64,000 nucleotides of DNA from Pycnopodia helianthoides. Lineage: Eukaryota > Echinodermata > Asteroidea > Forcipulatida > Asteriidae. Position numbers and translations under genes: made by a program. Positions 35,475-47,038 of the stretch are shown piece after piece. The stretch lies in NCBI GenBank assembly GCA_032158295.1, contig CM063249.1:9191195-9255194 (forward strand), given 5' to 3'. The notes beneath the pieces were generated by a model that was not told the origin of the DNA, made no database searches, and was given only the letters and a program-made list of their open reading frames with translations. Position 1 is the first letter of the stretch; each line of letters opens with the position of its first letter.

Positions 35475-36564
35475 CTTAGTAGAGAGCAAATCAACAAAAC
35501 AACCTGATTTCAAAACGACTTGACTCAATGAAGGTTATCCCAGTTTGACAAAAATAATTATTCGCCTCATCCTCAATCAAAATCTGAACATTGTATACCT
35601 AACATCCATTCTGTTGCACTCAGATTAATCTGGTATTCTAGGCCCAATGAACAGCATCAACAGTTCACCAGAAGTGCAGTCCTACCAGCTTAAATCAAAT
35701 ATATTGTGCTGTTGGTAATTGAGGCTATTTCACAGCCACCATGTGATGAAATAAATAATCAGCTCATACCAGTCATGTTAATCTTTCTTGTCACTTTGCC
35801 TAATACTTTCTGAGTGTACCATTTTTTCACATCATGCCAAGGTCTTTCAATGATTCCTCTTTCCTCCAAGCCTGTCCTAACTCCAAGTCTCCAGCCCTAT
35901 ACTTCAACCACAACAAGGACCTGGCATAGAGAACTGAGCATTTTCATAGAGAATTTTGCAGTATTTTAGAACTATGGCTTCAGATTCTACTCCATCAATA
36001 GGCTTCATCGGTAACTTTGTAAATGTGCCCTTGCTGTATGAGGCTTCAAATAGGAATCCAGAGCCTAAGCTGAAGCCAGGGGTTTGAAAAGAGGCCCTTT
36101 TCTCACAATGCAGGCTGAACAACCATAGTGGCTTTGAACTCTATCATGACATCTCACAGCTTCCAATCCGTTCATGTCATTACATTATAGATGCTTGCCA
36201 TTAAGCCATACTACTATTAAATACTTTTTTCATAAATAGGGTGGTAAAATGAGATGCATGGAAAAGGCTTGGCAGTTATCAACCTCTCTCATCTATCTTA
36301 AATTGTCTGCCCCAAAAAAGCAACAGCAACAAAACAAACAGAAAAGAAAAACAGAAGCTCACCACTGAAAACTCCTTGTCATGCGCAGTATCCCTGTATC
36401 TGCTTGTCTGAAAAGGACATCACAAGTATCAGGACTGTCTGCTATGGTTCTTCAATAATAGCATGAGACTATGCCTGGTAGCTGTCGGTAACTTTGTCTG
36501 TAAAAAAACATTCAACACTGGAATTTTATCCCATAAAAATTGCAATGATGTATCCTCAATTCAA
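35475..36564. other. Duplicated 3' flank, FReD unit 3
   Basis: Noncoding except the relic at 35904-36122. Closely parallels 43080-44100 in unit 4. Confidence 0.6.
35904..36122 (-). pseudogene. Unrecognised minus-strand coding relic, unit 3
   Basis: Contains FQTPGFSLGSGFLFEASYSKGTF and GVESEAIV, matching the unit 1 relic. It carries a duplicated catagagaa stretch and is broken upstream. Confidence 0.3.
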
Positions 36565-36815
36565 ATAGACAATAGACACAATTGGCGACCAGAGTCACGT
36601 GATTCACTGTGGGTATACAATGTTAAATAACAAACAAGCAAGCCATGCGCAGTGTTCATGTAAAAGCATGGCTGCTTCCCACCATTCAGCAGCTGCACTT
36701 GGAAGCAGCTACGCTTTTCCATGCACACTGCGCATCGCTCGCTTGGTTTGTTTACATTGTATACCCATTATGAGTCATGTGATTCCGGTAGCCGATTGTG
36801 TGTAATAGAGACTAA
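36565..36815. mobile_element. Foldback MITE with long imperfect inverted repeats
   Basis: The left arm (acaattggcgaccagagtca, tcacgtgattca, gggtatacaatgt, aagccatgcgcagtg) is matched in inverted order by the right arm (cactgcgcatcgctcgcttg, acattgtatacccat, gagtcatgtgatt, gccgattgtgt). Flanking aatag is present on both sides and may be the target duplication. No transposase. Confidence 0.7.
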
Positions 36816-38609
36816 GCTCGATGTTACTAAAAGCGTTGATGACCTTTGCAGCGGTCATTAATAAAAGGTTGAATGAGCCATCACTTATCAATTTCCTTTC
36901 AAACTCTTTTTAAAAACATGTTTTGATGTGATTACATAGTACTCTGCCATTAACCAATGAACATCAAAAAACGTATCATTGCTTCATCCATCCTCACTTA
37001 CACTGAGGAACTCATCAAACCTGACATTCCAATAGAATGGATATCTCAAACTTTTATAATCCTTCACTCCAACAAGGGGCCCAATTTCATAGAGCTACTT
37101 CAGAAGAAGAAATAATTGCTTAACGATACTCTACTTAGCAAAAGAAAGCAGGATACCAGCCACAGTTGGTATATGTGACATGGCATTTCAGCTGTTAACC
37201 TTATTCTGGTAAGCGTAAGTTTATTATGCCTCGCTACTTTTTTGCTTAAACAGTACCATGAATGTTGTTTGTTTGACAGTGTATTCTTTGAAAGATGATG
37301 TTATAGTGGTTTTTTTAACTATGGGAATTAAATGAACCTGGAACAGAAAGTACTATCACTTTGATGAAATACTGAAAAAAACATCAAATAAACTGAGTTA
37401 GGCGTAGCTGAGGTTAACCTCTATTGTGGAACCAATTCCATTAAGCTGTTGACCAAAAAGCATTTTTTTTTGGTTGCTTTATACTATATAGCAGAAACAG
37501 ATGCTTACGCAAAAGTGTAAGACGATCAATACGATTTGACAATTTGGGCAGTGCATGTTCATGTTCACATGGGATTTGCATTGTTACGTCACTCAACCAC
37601 AACCTATAGTGTGCCTTTTGCTTTGCTTACAGTTACCACAGTTGATGAATAGAAACTGTGCTTAACAAATGATCCCTTATTATCGGTACACAAGTATGAC
37701 TATTTGAATGCCTACCATACAGCTTCCTAGCCTTCACCATATTCCTACATCAAGAAAGACACAAAAATACAAGTTTCTCTACACAGCCTTTTTAATTAAA
37801 AAAAGACCTACAGCCATTTTAGTTCCCTTTTCCAGTCAAGTGTGAGCATCTTTAGAAACCCAACTTGTTCATTTCCACTGACTTGCATCAAGGCCACAAA
37901 TATTGATTTCACTGAAGGTTATTTATAGGTCTTCTTGCAGTGCTCAATACACCAATGCACAGTACACGTTTTGAATTAGCTTAAAACCTCATGAAAATCA
38001 TACTCAAATTGATAAAAATATGACTACCCATCTAAAATAAAATAAAAAATACCACTATCCATACCTCCCAATGAATCTCATGTTGTGCCTGGCTCCACTT
38101 TATAGAACAACTTGGTTGGATTCACAATCCAAAGAATTGTAGAAAATATTGAATTCCTTATGACAGTCATTTAAACAGGAACTATTAAAAAGGAACAACT
38201 CAGAAATTTAATAATAGCAATATTTGCCTACATAAGTAAATGCTTATGAAACCAGATTATCTTTACAAAGAGAAGTACCCTTTGTATCAACAGAAAATAA
38301 CGTTTTTTTCATTCCATAGAGTTAATTAAATTTGCTGCCTGGTAGTTGCAATAAGGTTACTTTTTACTCAAAAAGTTGAACTATTCACAGTTATTGATTG
38401 ATATAAGCACACAAGGTTGAAGCCAATACAATTAGCCAACCAACCATATCACTCCTACTGGCTTTCTTACAACATGTGACCAGGAATAACCAATTACAGC
38501 ATCCCTTGTGTGTCTTCATGCCATACAATTTAGTCAGTCAAGAGTCAGCTTTCTCATTTTGTGATAATTGGTCTGGAAGCAAATCCCCATCAACCAAGAC
38601 TGAATCTAC
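36816..38609. other. 5' flank of the 38.6-kb fragment, copy of 13.5-18.0 kb
   Basis: Noncoding. Collinear with 13540-13810, then 15408-15690, then 16741-17998. It lacks the hAT element and the 15.7-16.7-kb insertion. Includes a dispersed ggggcccaatttcatagagc repeat at 37075-37260. Confidence 0.7.
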
Positions 38610-38621
38610 ATGCGTTGTATG

Positions 38622-38868
38622 ATGGCTTCTCAAACACAATTCCTGATGCTACATGCAGCTATCACTCTTACACTGATCATTCTAAATATCAATCAAACTA
38701 CAGCTTCTGATGTAACTGCATGTAAGATAAATATGAGAGAGTTTCTATCTGCAAAAAACAGAAAACTACTTCAACTTTCCTACCAAGCAAAAATGAAAAT
38801 GTCCTCTGTGTGAGTTTCTGCCATGCTGATCTTCAGTGCCACTCAGTCAATTACAACATAGACAATAA
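38622..38868 (+). pseudogene. FReD 5' fragment (FReD-1 type), frameshifted and truncated
   Basis: Copy of the FReD-1 leader and start of the PAN-like domain (MASQTQFL to LSYQAKM). A 7-base deletion before atgtcctctgtgtg shifts the frame and gives TGA at 38811-38813. Homology to the PAN codons continues to acatagacaataa at about 38868. There the sequence switches to the FReD-4 upstream region. It is a recombination remnant, not a gene. Confidence 0.85.
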
Positions 38869-39171
38869 CGACACAGTCCTTGGAAACCTAATTGCTTGTC
38901 ATTATTGTGAGACTACACTCGCAAAAAAAATCAATATTGGCTTTAATTAGTTACCAACTCACACTGAATTCGTGTTTTCAGGTCAGTTTTCAACTTGTAT
39001 TATAAAGATGCAATCCTTTATCGATGGAGACAACTACAGATGTCCAGAGAGCTGCAACCGTTCAGTGAATCGAGACTTTAAACAAAATTCTCTCCGCTAT
39101 CAACTGCAATACAGTTAATCTTAACTTGATTACCTCCATATACTGCAGTTTGAGATTAAGATTGTCTCAGC
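38869..39171 (+). promoter_or_regulatory. FReD-4 upstream region, copy of FReD-3 promoter region
   Basis: Nearly identical to 31945-32249, including TATAAA at 39001-39006, 171 bp before the ATG. It begins abruptly at the junction with the FReD 5' fragment, so FReD-4 has only about one copy of the ~185-bp upstream repeat. Confidence 0.5.
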
Positions 39172-40203
39172 ATGGAGTACTTCATATTATTGCTTCATAT
39201 TTCAATTGCAGTGCATTATACTTCCCCTTGTCAGTTGTTTAATTATTCTCAGCTGATGATTCAGTTTTCATCTGCAGAAAATAAGAAATTGCAGCAAAAC
39301 TCATTTCACCAAATGGTAACTCATTCTCATGTCCTCTGTGTGAGTTTCTGCCATGCTGATCTTCAGTGCCACTCAGTCAATTACAACATAGACAATAATC
39401 AGTGTGAGCTTAACAACGCTACCAGGGCTCAGTATCCTGATGACTTCATTACATACTATGGTAGTGTGTACTTTGATGCTGATGTAGAAACATCCGACCT
39501 CTCTCTACCTGACCAAGCACTCCTTACACAGCCTGATACAACCATCTCTTCTGGGCCTCAATACAGCAGTTGCCAGGAGCTTCGTCAGGCAGGTCATGAT
39601 GTGAGTGGTATCTATACAATATTCCCTGCTGGATTCAACAATAGCCTGCAAGTCTACTGTGACATGGACACTGATGGTGAGGGCTGGATTGTCATTCAGA
39701 GGCGTCAAGATGGCAGTGTGGATTTCTATCGTAACTGGACTGACTACCAGGTTGGCTTTGGCAACTTGTCTGGTGAATTCTGGCTTGGAAATGATAACCT
39801 ACGTACCCTGACTGAGTCTGCAGGACCATGGAAGCTGAAGATTGAGATGGTCCGCTGGGATGGAAAAGAATTCTTTGCTGAATATGGACACTTCAAGATT
39901 GATGGGGACAACTTTAGACTTGAGATTGACTCATACAAAGCTAACAGCACAGCAGGTGATTCACTTGCATACCACAATGGAATGATGTTCACCACCAAGG
40001 ACAAGGATAATGATCAATATTCCAGTATTAACTGTGCTATAAGGGACAAAGGAGCATGGTGGTATAAGAGTTGCTATTATTCTAATTTAAATGGTCTGTA
40101 TTATCCATATGAATCCTCTAGCAGTGATGGTATGCGTTGGTTTCACAGCAATGGATACAAAATGGTCAAAACATGTTCCATGAAAATGTGCCCCTCGAAT
40201 TAG
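39172..40203 (+). CDS. FReD-4: secreted PAN + fibrinogen C-terminal domain protein
   Basis: 343 codons, single exon, same leader as FReD-3 (MEYFILLLHISIAVHYTS). Signal peptide, PAN-like domain (cysteines at 20, 56, 60, 66, 78), linker, then fibrinogen C-terminal domain from SCQEL. It keeps GEFWLGND and an intact calcium loop D277-K-D279-N-D281, followed by NCAI, WWYKSC and LNGLYY. The last residues KTCSMKMCPSN carry two cysteines. It is the best-preserved member of this subfamily and probably the functional reference. Expected role: extracellular binding of acetylated or other glycans, as known for ficolin- and tachylectin-like FReDs. The particular ligand cannot be told from sequence. Confidence 0.92.
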   Translation: MEYFILLLHISIAVHYTSPCQLFNYSQLMIQFSSAENKKLQQNSFHQMVTHSHVLCVSFCHADLQCHSVNYNIDNNQCELNNATRAQYPDDFITYYGSVYFDADVETSDLSLPDQALLTQPDTTISSGPQYSSCQELRQAGHDVSGIYTIFPAGFNNSLQVYCDMDTDGEGWIVIQRRQDGSVDFYRNWTDYQVGFGNLSGEFWLGNDNLRTLTESAGPWKLKIEMVRWDGKEFFAEYGHFKIDGDNFRLEIDSYKANSTAGDSLAYHNGMMFTTKDKDNDQYSSINCAIRDKGAWWYKSCYYSNLNGLYYPYESSSSDGMRWFHSNGYKMVKTCSMKMCPSN

Positions 40204-40800
40204 TAACAAATTTTACACAATAGTTCACTTCAAAAGGTCGGAAAGCCTAAAGTCTTTAAGAAACACAAATTACTTATCATATAGTTGGCTTTAAAGGTCT
40301 GGTCACCGTTTGGTAGTTGTCAACAAAAGGCTGATTTGTTGGCAAAACTATCAAGAAAAGATGCAGTTAAAGTCACATGTGAAAATTTTGATTAGATACA
40401 GTGTCTGCTTGTTGAGAATACAGGGACAAAACTGTCATGGTATTTTTTACCAAGAACGTTGAATCAATCATATTTAGCGAGGTGACAGGGGGAACAGCCT
40501 GCATCTCTTGCAGCAGTATTCACAAACGGAGAGCACAGAATTTCAATCGTCAAAGGTATAGCCTTTAGTTAATCTTCGAAGATTGATATTTTTCAACGTA
40601 CTTTTATCGATATCTAATAAAAGACGGCACTTCAGACGAAATAATTTGGCAGGAAGCTTTCTACCAAAAAATGCAGAAATACTTGAATAAATTAAACATC
40701 TTATTTCACAATAATATTCCAGGAGATATGTCAACTAGTGTTCATTAGACAATTTTTACACTGCCTACCAATGTGTATAACTTATAAGAATCCAAACTCA
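40204..40800. other. 3' flank, FReD unit 4 (diverged)
   Basis: Related to the other units but clearly more diverged. The AATAAA-type motif of units 2 and 3 is not preserved. Confidence 0.55.
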
Positions 40801-41040
40801 GATTGAGTTGGTCAGCTTGAATGAAAATGAACCATTTGTTTAATGTGAAGACTTCAAGATTAATGGGAACACCTTGCTCAGTACAAGGGAGGATGGTGGT
40901 ATAAGCTGTGCTACGATTCTAATTTAAATGCTATGTATCTTTTCTATGGTACTAGCATCAGGGTTGGTTTGTACTGGTTTATTGTGGTAACATAACAAAT
41001 GATGAAATAAAAATGCACAAAAATGTGCCTTTCAAATTAG
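40801..41040 (+). pseudogene. Relic FReD 3' fragment, unit 4
   Basis: Fourth copy: gagttggtcagcttgaatg to tgcctttcaaattag, with the same order of eroded fibrinogen-domain motifs but more substitutions than units 1-3. Confidence 0.7.
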
Positions 41041-44000
41041 TGACTAATTTTAAACCGAAAGAACACCCAGAAATTACATGAACTGTATTAGGAAGCTTCA
41101 AGTAAAAAAATTCCACCTTTAGGAGAAAGATATTGATTTGGCATGTAATTCTTTTTTTAAAATGTACCGGTTTTTATCCTGCACTAAACCTGGTAGTAGA
41201 AGTTTTTTGTGAAAGTTTTTCTTTCCCTAATTTTATTTTTGCTCAATGTCAATTGAATTAAATTGAACTAAAATATATACTTCATTCATTAATAAAAAGA
41301 ATTATGTAAAATGTAGAAGATTTGGATTTTAAATCACAAACAGAGACAAACATTTGCAAATACACTTATTATATGTTGGGTGAAACACTTCTAATTCAAT
41401 AACAAGACCTTCAAAATGTTTTCATTTACTGTAGATCTATCTATCATTGGTAATTTGTACATTTGTGAGACATGTATTTTAGTGAAATTTCTTGAAATTG
41501 AATCACCTCATTAATTTTTATTTGTTGAAATTTCTTCACTTTTCTGCACCTTCAGCAAGCACAAATAGTAGTTTACTGTAATCTAATTATATTTCAATTC
41601 AATGTTTAGAAATTATACACTTTTAAAAATGTTAACATTTACTGTTGATTTCATTTGTTGATTTGCAGATTTGTGTGATTTTGATGATAACTGTCTGTAA
41701 ATTTAAACACATTTGTAATATAGGTTTTCCTGCCAATTTCAACAAAAATGCATCTTATTTGCATCAGCATTCATCAGTCAAATGGAGCAATTCAATTTGA
41801 ACAGTTTACCGCATTGGTCAAACAAGATCAACTAACTTCATCAGGTCACAAAGATCATTTTATTTCACAAAAGCCAACAGCAAGAGGCTGGTTAAGCTTT
41901 CAAACTCATCAAATATAAACAGGTAGTAAAAAATTCACGTGAAAAAAAGGTGAGAATGTAGCCTTGGATGTATATAAATGAAATACAATGGCTGAAACGA
42001 GCCTCAAAGAGCACGAAATTGGGTGTGCACCAAAACAAAATCCAAGGCAATAGCAGGTAAGAAGAAACCCTAATTTGAATGAATTACGGAAATATGCGCC
42101 AATTTCAATGCGTGTTATTAAAACTGAATTTATTTTTGCTGAATTTGACAGGGAAAACCTATATTTGATTGTTGTAACTGTTAGAATTTATAAACTACAA
42201 CTTCTGCATGCACAAAGAGTAGTTTACTGAAATAAATGTTTATAAAAAAATGTGTTTTTAAAATTGTGTAAAATATATTGTGCTGTTGGTATTCAAGGCT
42301 ATTTTAAGGTCTATTCAATGTCAAACTAATGAGGGAGATACTCATGTAATATATATTCAATTAACAAATATGAACAATTTAAATGTGTGTAAAGAAGTTT
42401 TTTTGACATGTAGATATTTGAACCATTGTTTTTCAATGGGGAACATTTTGGACAGTGGGTTTAAACACTAAGTACGTTGTTTATTTTTACAGCACTGTGT
42501 AAATTGAGCTGTTAGAGTATTTGTATACCCAGAAACTCTGTAATAACCATTAGGGAGTTTGTGCATGATAATCATTTTACAATTTCATATTAATCCATAA
42601 ATTTTCTCATTTAAATGTGACACATTTTAAACTAACTACAAATACTAAATACTTTCTGGTTGATTTATGAAATTCTATGTTATGGAAAGGACTTGTTGTT
42701 TTTGATCTCTTGCAACAATACAATTATAAACACATACAAATTTCAAATGAAGTTAGGTTAAACAGTCCCAATTCCATTTGAAACTTACAACAATTTTTTA
42801 ATTGCTGTAGATGTACTATTTTAACTATCATTGGTGATTTCAGATTGGTGTGGCATGTGTATTTTGGTGACATTTGCATGAAAATTTAAACACATCTAGC
42901 TGTAACTTTTATTTGTGTTTATTCTTAACTTTATTTACTGCACTTAAGCAAGCACAAAGGGTAGTGTAATATTATGCACAAAAATAACATGCTGGTAAAT
43001 CCTTATTCAATACATATATATACTCTGCACTTTAAAGAATCCATTAAGAAGCATCTTTTGAGACCTAACTTAGTACAGAGCAAATCAACAAAACAACCTG
43101 ATTTCAAGACGATTTGACTCAATGAAGGTTATCCCAGTTTGACAAAAATAATTTTTCCCCTCTTAGAAACCTTCATCCTCAAATAAAATCTGAACATTGT
43201 ATACCTGTAACTAACATCCAATCTATTGCACTCAGATTAATCTGGTATTCTAGGCCAAAGGAACAGCATCAACAGTTTACCAGAAGTGCAGTCATATCAG
43301 CTTGAATCAAATATATTGTTCTGTTGGTAATTAAGGCTATTACACAGCCACCATGTGATGAAATAAATAATCAGCTCATACCAGTCATGTTAATCTTTCT
43401 TGTCACTTTGCCTGATACTTTCTGAGTGTACCATTTTTTCACATCATGCCAAGGTCTTTCAATGATTCCTCTTTCCTCCAAGCCTGTCCTAACTCCAAGT
43501 CTCCAGCCCTATACTTCAACCACAACAAGGACCTGGCATAGAGAACTTAGCATGTTCATAGAGAATTTTGCAGTTTTTTAGAACTATGGCTTCAGATTCT
43601 ACTCCATCAATAGGCTTCATCGGTAACTTTGTAAATGTGCCCTTGCTGTATGAGGCTTCAAATAGGAATCCAGAGCCTAAGCTGAAGCCAGGGGTTTGAA
43701 AAGAGGCCCTTTTCTCACAATGCAGGCTGAACAACCATAGTGGCTTTGGGACTCTATCGTGACATCTCACAGCTTCCAATCCGTTCATGTCATTACATTA
43801 TAGATGCTTGCCATTAAGCCATACTACAATTAAATACTTTTTTCATAAATAGGGTGGTACAATGAGATGTATGGAAAAGGCTTGGCAGTTATCAACCTCT
43901 CTCATCTATCTGAAATTGTCTGCCCCCAAAAAAGCAACACCTTCAAAACAAACACAAAAGAAAAACAGAAGCTCACCACTGAAAACTCCTTGTCATGCGC

Positions 44001-44204
44001 AGTATCCCTGTATCTGCCTGTCTGAAGTCAAGAGGACATCACAAGAATCAGGACTGTCTGCTATGGTTGTCCAACATAAGCATTAGGCTATTCCTGGTGG
44101 CTGTCTGTAAATTTGTCTTTAAACAAATTTAACACAGGAAGTTTTCTCTTACAAACTTTCATAATACAATGCCCATAAAGGAACAGGTTTTAAGAAAAAT
44201 TGAA
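41041..44204. other. 3' flank, FReD unit 4; contains MITE-free site
   Basis: Noncoding. A stretch at about 41200-42660 is largely specific to this unit. From about 42680 it again matches units 1-3, but without the TTAA MITE (site at 43050-43065). The minus-strand relic is at 43516-43788. Confidence 0.6.
43516..43788 (-). pseudogene. Unrecognised minus-strand coding relic, unit 4
   Basis: Begins with ATG: MNGLEAVRCHDRVPKPLWL, continues FQTPGFSLGSGFLFEASYSK, and ends near SMPGPCCG. It contains the same catagagaa duplication as unit 3. Function unknown. Confidence 0.35.
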
Positions 44205-44480
44205 AAAAAAAGTCATTTCGTTCTCTCAAAATAATGTTCCGTTTCCTCAAAATCACATTTCAGTCCCTCATAATAATATATCATTCCCTGGAACAAATTA
44301 CTATTTTGTCACCTCAAAATTATTTTGTTCCCTGAAAATACTATTTTGTTCCATCGAAATGTTCTTTGAGGAAACAAAATAACATTTAAAAGGAACAAAT
44401 TAATTTATTTCAAGGGATTGATATACTATATTATTTCGTGGGAACAAAACAGTATTTCGTTGGAACGAACCTCAAAATAA
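44205..44480. repeat. Degenerate minisatellite, cctcaaaataattttgttcc type
   Basis: Roughly 20-25-bp imperfect repeats alternating ttcgttcc and ctcaaaataat words. The second half is partly in inverted orientation (ggaacaaaat). Confidence 0.7.
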
Positions 44481-44700
44481 TTGAGCTGTTACGGAGCCCT
44501 TGATATGCCATTTAATTTCTAAGTTTCATTACGAGATCGCCGTAAAACTATAAGCCAATTAATTCTTTGTTTTGTTGTTGTTGTTGTTGTTGCGTTTTGT
44601 TTTTGTTTTGTGGGTTGAGGGTTCAGCTTGTTTTCTTAATAACTCAATTTAAGTTTCATTAGTTTCAAGAAGAGTGAGAAGTGAACGTTGATAACAGAAC

Positions 44701-46200
44701 TTGGTATTGGCCCTACAACTGCAAGACTGTCTAGTACAGGGTAAGGTCCCATCTTGGATTACTCGAGGCAAAAACGGTTCTGATCATGTCAGAAGGATGT
44801 CAGAAAAAGGTAACATTGCAAGTAATTATAGACCAATCACGTGCTTAACTGTGATGTATAAACTCTTTACCATTATGATTTCAGAAGACCTCTATCCCCA
44901 TATGGATGACCAGCAGATGCAGAACGACTAATTTGGCAATGGCGTGGATCGACTACAAGATGGCGCATGACATGGTATTATACACATGTATGAAGGAATG
45001 TTTGGACATGGTTGGAGTGGCTGATGCAGTGAAACGACTTCTAGGTGAGAGCATGAAGACGTGGCAAACTAATCTAATAGCCAACAACGACGGTCAGTGT
45101 GCCCACGATGAGTGTGTCCATGGTGAGTGTGCCCACGGTCAGTGTGCCAACGGGAAGGTGACTCTCTAGTCTCCGCTGCTGTTTGTTCTGGCACTGATGC
45201 CTTTGTCAATGATTCTTAGGAACAACAGTGCAGGTTATGTTATGAAGAAGGACGGATGTAAGATAAACCATCTGCTTTTCATGGAAGATTTGAAGTTGTT
45301 TGCTAAGAACGAGGTGGAGATCGTTTCTTTGGTGCAGACCGTCAGGATCTTCAGCGATGACATCGGGATGCAGTTCGGTCTGTAAAAATGTGTTTCAATG
45401 ACCATGAAGAGGGGAAAGAGGGTATATTCCGATGGCATTGCTCTGCCAGATGGTGCACAGATGAGGACTTTGGGTGAGAAGGAGATTTATCAGTATCTTG
45501 GTGTACTTGAATCGGACCATGTCTTTCGCGAAAAATCAAAGGTAAGGCTGAGGGCAGTATACTTCAGGCGGGTGAAGGATGTTTGAAGTCCAAACTGAAA
45601 GGGGGGAACATGTTTAAGGCGATTAACACATGGGCGGTGTCTTTGATGAGGTACAGTGCGGGTATTGTTGAGCGGACTAAGGAAGATCTAAATGTCATGC
45701 ATGGCATGCTATATCCACAGGCAAATGTCAGCAGACTCTATCTTCCGAGGTCGGAGGACGGAAGGGGGTTACTGAGCGTGGCAGTCAGTATTAACATCGA
45801 GCGCAGGAGCTTGCATTGTCACGAAGTTGGGATGAAGGAGTACAAGATGGCCACTTCATGGCCAGTTCTTGAGAAGTACTGAAGAAGTTGTGAGCGGCAA
45901 GTCCTGGAATTGGTTAAGGTGCGGAGAACTGAAAAAGAAAACCGAGGGCTTGATTACTCCGGAGCAAGACCAGTCTGTAAGAACAAAATGATATGAAGGC
46001 AAGGATTTAAAGAAAGCAAAAATTTCTCCCATTTGTAGAATGTGTAACAAGGCAGAAAAGACTGAATTTCATATTGTCAGCAAATGCAGTATGATGGACC
46101 AGACGGAGTACAAAGGAAGACATGACAAGTTGACCAAAGTGATTCACTGGGATTTGTGTATGGTGTCCAAGTGCATGCGAAACGGTATGACCATGTTCTG
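44701..46200 (+). mobile_element. Non-LTR retrotransposon (R2/R4-like LINE) remnant
   Basis: Consecutive fragments in changing frames carry RT landmarks of this LINE group: NYRPITCLTVMYKL (about 44820), AMAWIDYKMAHDMV (44940), KINHLLFMEDLKLFAKN (45260), FSDDIGMQFGL, YQYLGVLE (45490) and RLYLPRSEDGRGL (45735). The catalytic box is FMED rather than xMDD, so one catalytic Asp is Glu. The segment that should separate PHMDDQQMQ from the MAWIDY motif is deleted. A Cys/His-containing C-terminal part may remain near 46030-46100 (CRMCNKAEKTEFH). 5' and 3' ends were not determined. Inactive. Confidence 0.85.
45092..45151 (+). repeat. 15-bp tandem repeat inside the LINE RT reading frame
   Basis: Four 15-base units (ggtsagtgtgcccac type) encode five-residue repeats GQCAH, DECVH, GECAH, GQCAN. 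It replaces RT sequence between the IDY and SPLL-type motifs, so it arose after or during decay. Confidence 0.8.
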
Positions 46201-46243
46201 AAGAAAGTTTTAGAGACCGACCGGGTCAAGATCCTCTGGGACT

Positions 46244-46587
46244 TTAAAGGTATTGTACACTTTTGGTAACAAAATCAGTGTCCACATTTTGTGTGATTAA
46301 ACATATGCATGAACAAACAAACCTGTGAAAGTTTGAGCTCAATTGGTCATCGAGGTCACGAGAAAATAGTGAAAAAAGATCTTATGTGTTTTCTGTTTTT
46401 TCAAATTATCCGGCACGATAATTACTATTGTTTTACTCGTTTCTCAGAAACGATAGCATTTTAGGCAGAAATATTTTAAGGAACCCTTTCTACCATTACT
46501 TACTTTAAATCATGTAAGTTATGTGTGAATCTGTGAACATTGTGTTTTTCGATCTTACCAATAGTGTAGGGCCTACAGGGCCTTTAA
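46244..46587. mobile_element. TTAA-flanked MITE, second subfamily, copy A
   Basis: TTAAAGGTATTGTACAC at the left and an inverted GGGCCTTTAA end at the right. Internal gagctcaattggtcatcgagg. Near-identical inverted copy at 55596-55937. Lies directly after the LINE remnant. Confidence 0.82.
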
Positions 46588-46865
46588 CATTCACACTCCT
46601 TACTGGTAAAAATCATAGCAGAGCTCACCAACATTTGGACCTTGCAATCAGGGAGATGGCGTACAAAAATCAGAGGGATATTTAGAATTACATTCAACAC
46701 TTGGAATCAGATTTTCAAATTTGTTCATCAGAACATGGAAATATTTTTTTATTTCCGGGGAGCTTTCCGCAGAATCAGGGAGAGTTGGTAGCTCTGTCAT
46801 AGCCTTCTGTTTCCTTAACTTAACTTAACAAAACACCCCAAAAATGAAGAAAACAGCTCACATGT

Positions 46866-47018
46866 GTTATGTGGTTTTACCCTTTCACCGATGTGTGTAT
46901 TAAAAGCACTGTATACTCAGTACTTCCCCGAGTTCTGTGAAAAAAATCTACAGGCATATTACTCTGGTGGGATTTGAACCCACGGCCTTTGCCATTCTAT
47001 TTATCTTCAAGCAAACTT
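46866..47018 (-). mobile_element. tRNA-derived SINE, copy 1
   Basis: On the minus strand, ccgtgggttcaaatcccacc is a B box and the body runs to cactgatgtgtg-type sequence. Related copies are at 47690, 47930, 48772 and 49019. The A-box end is degenerate here. Confidence 0.65.
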
Positions 47019-47038
47019 GACGTGCAGCTTAAAATAGC

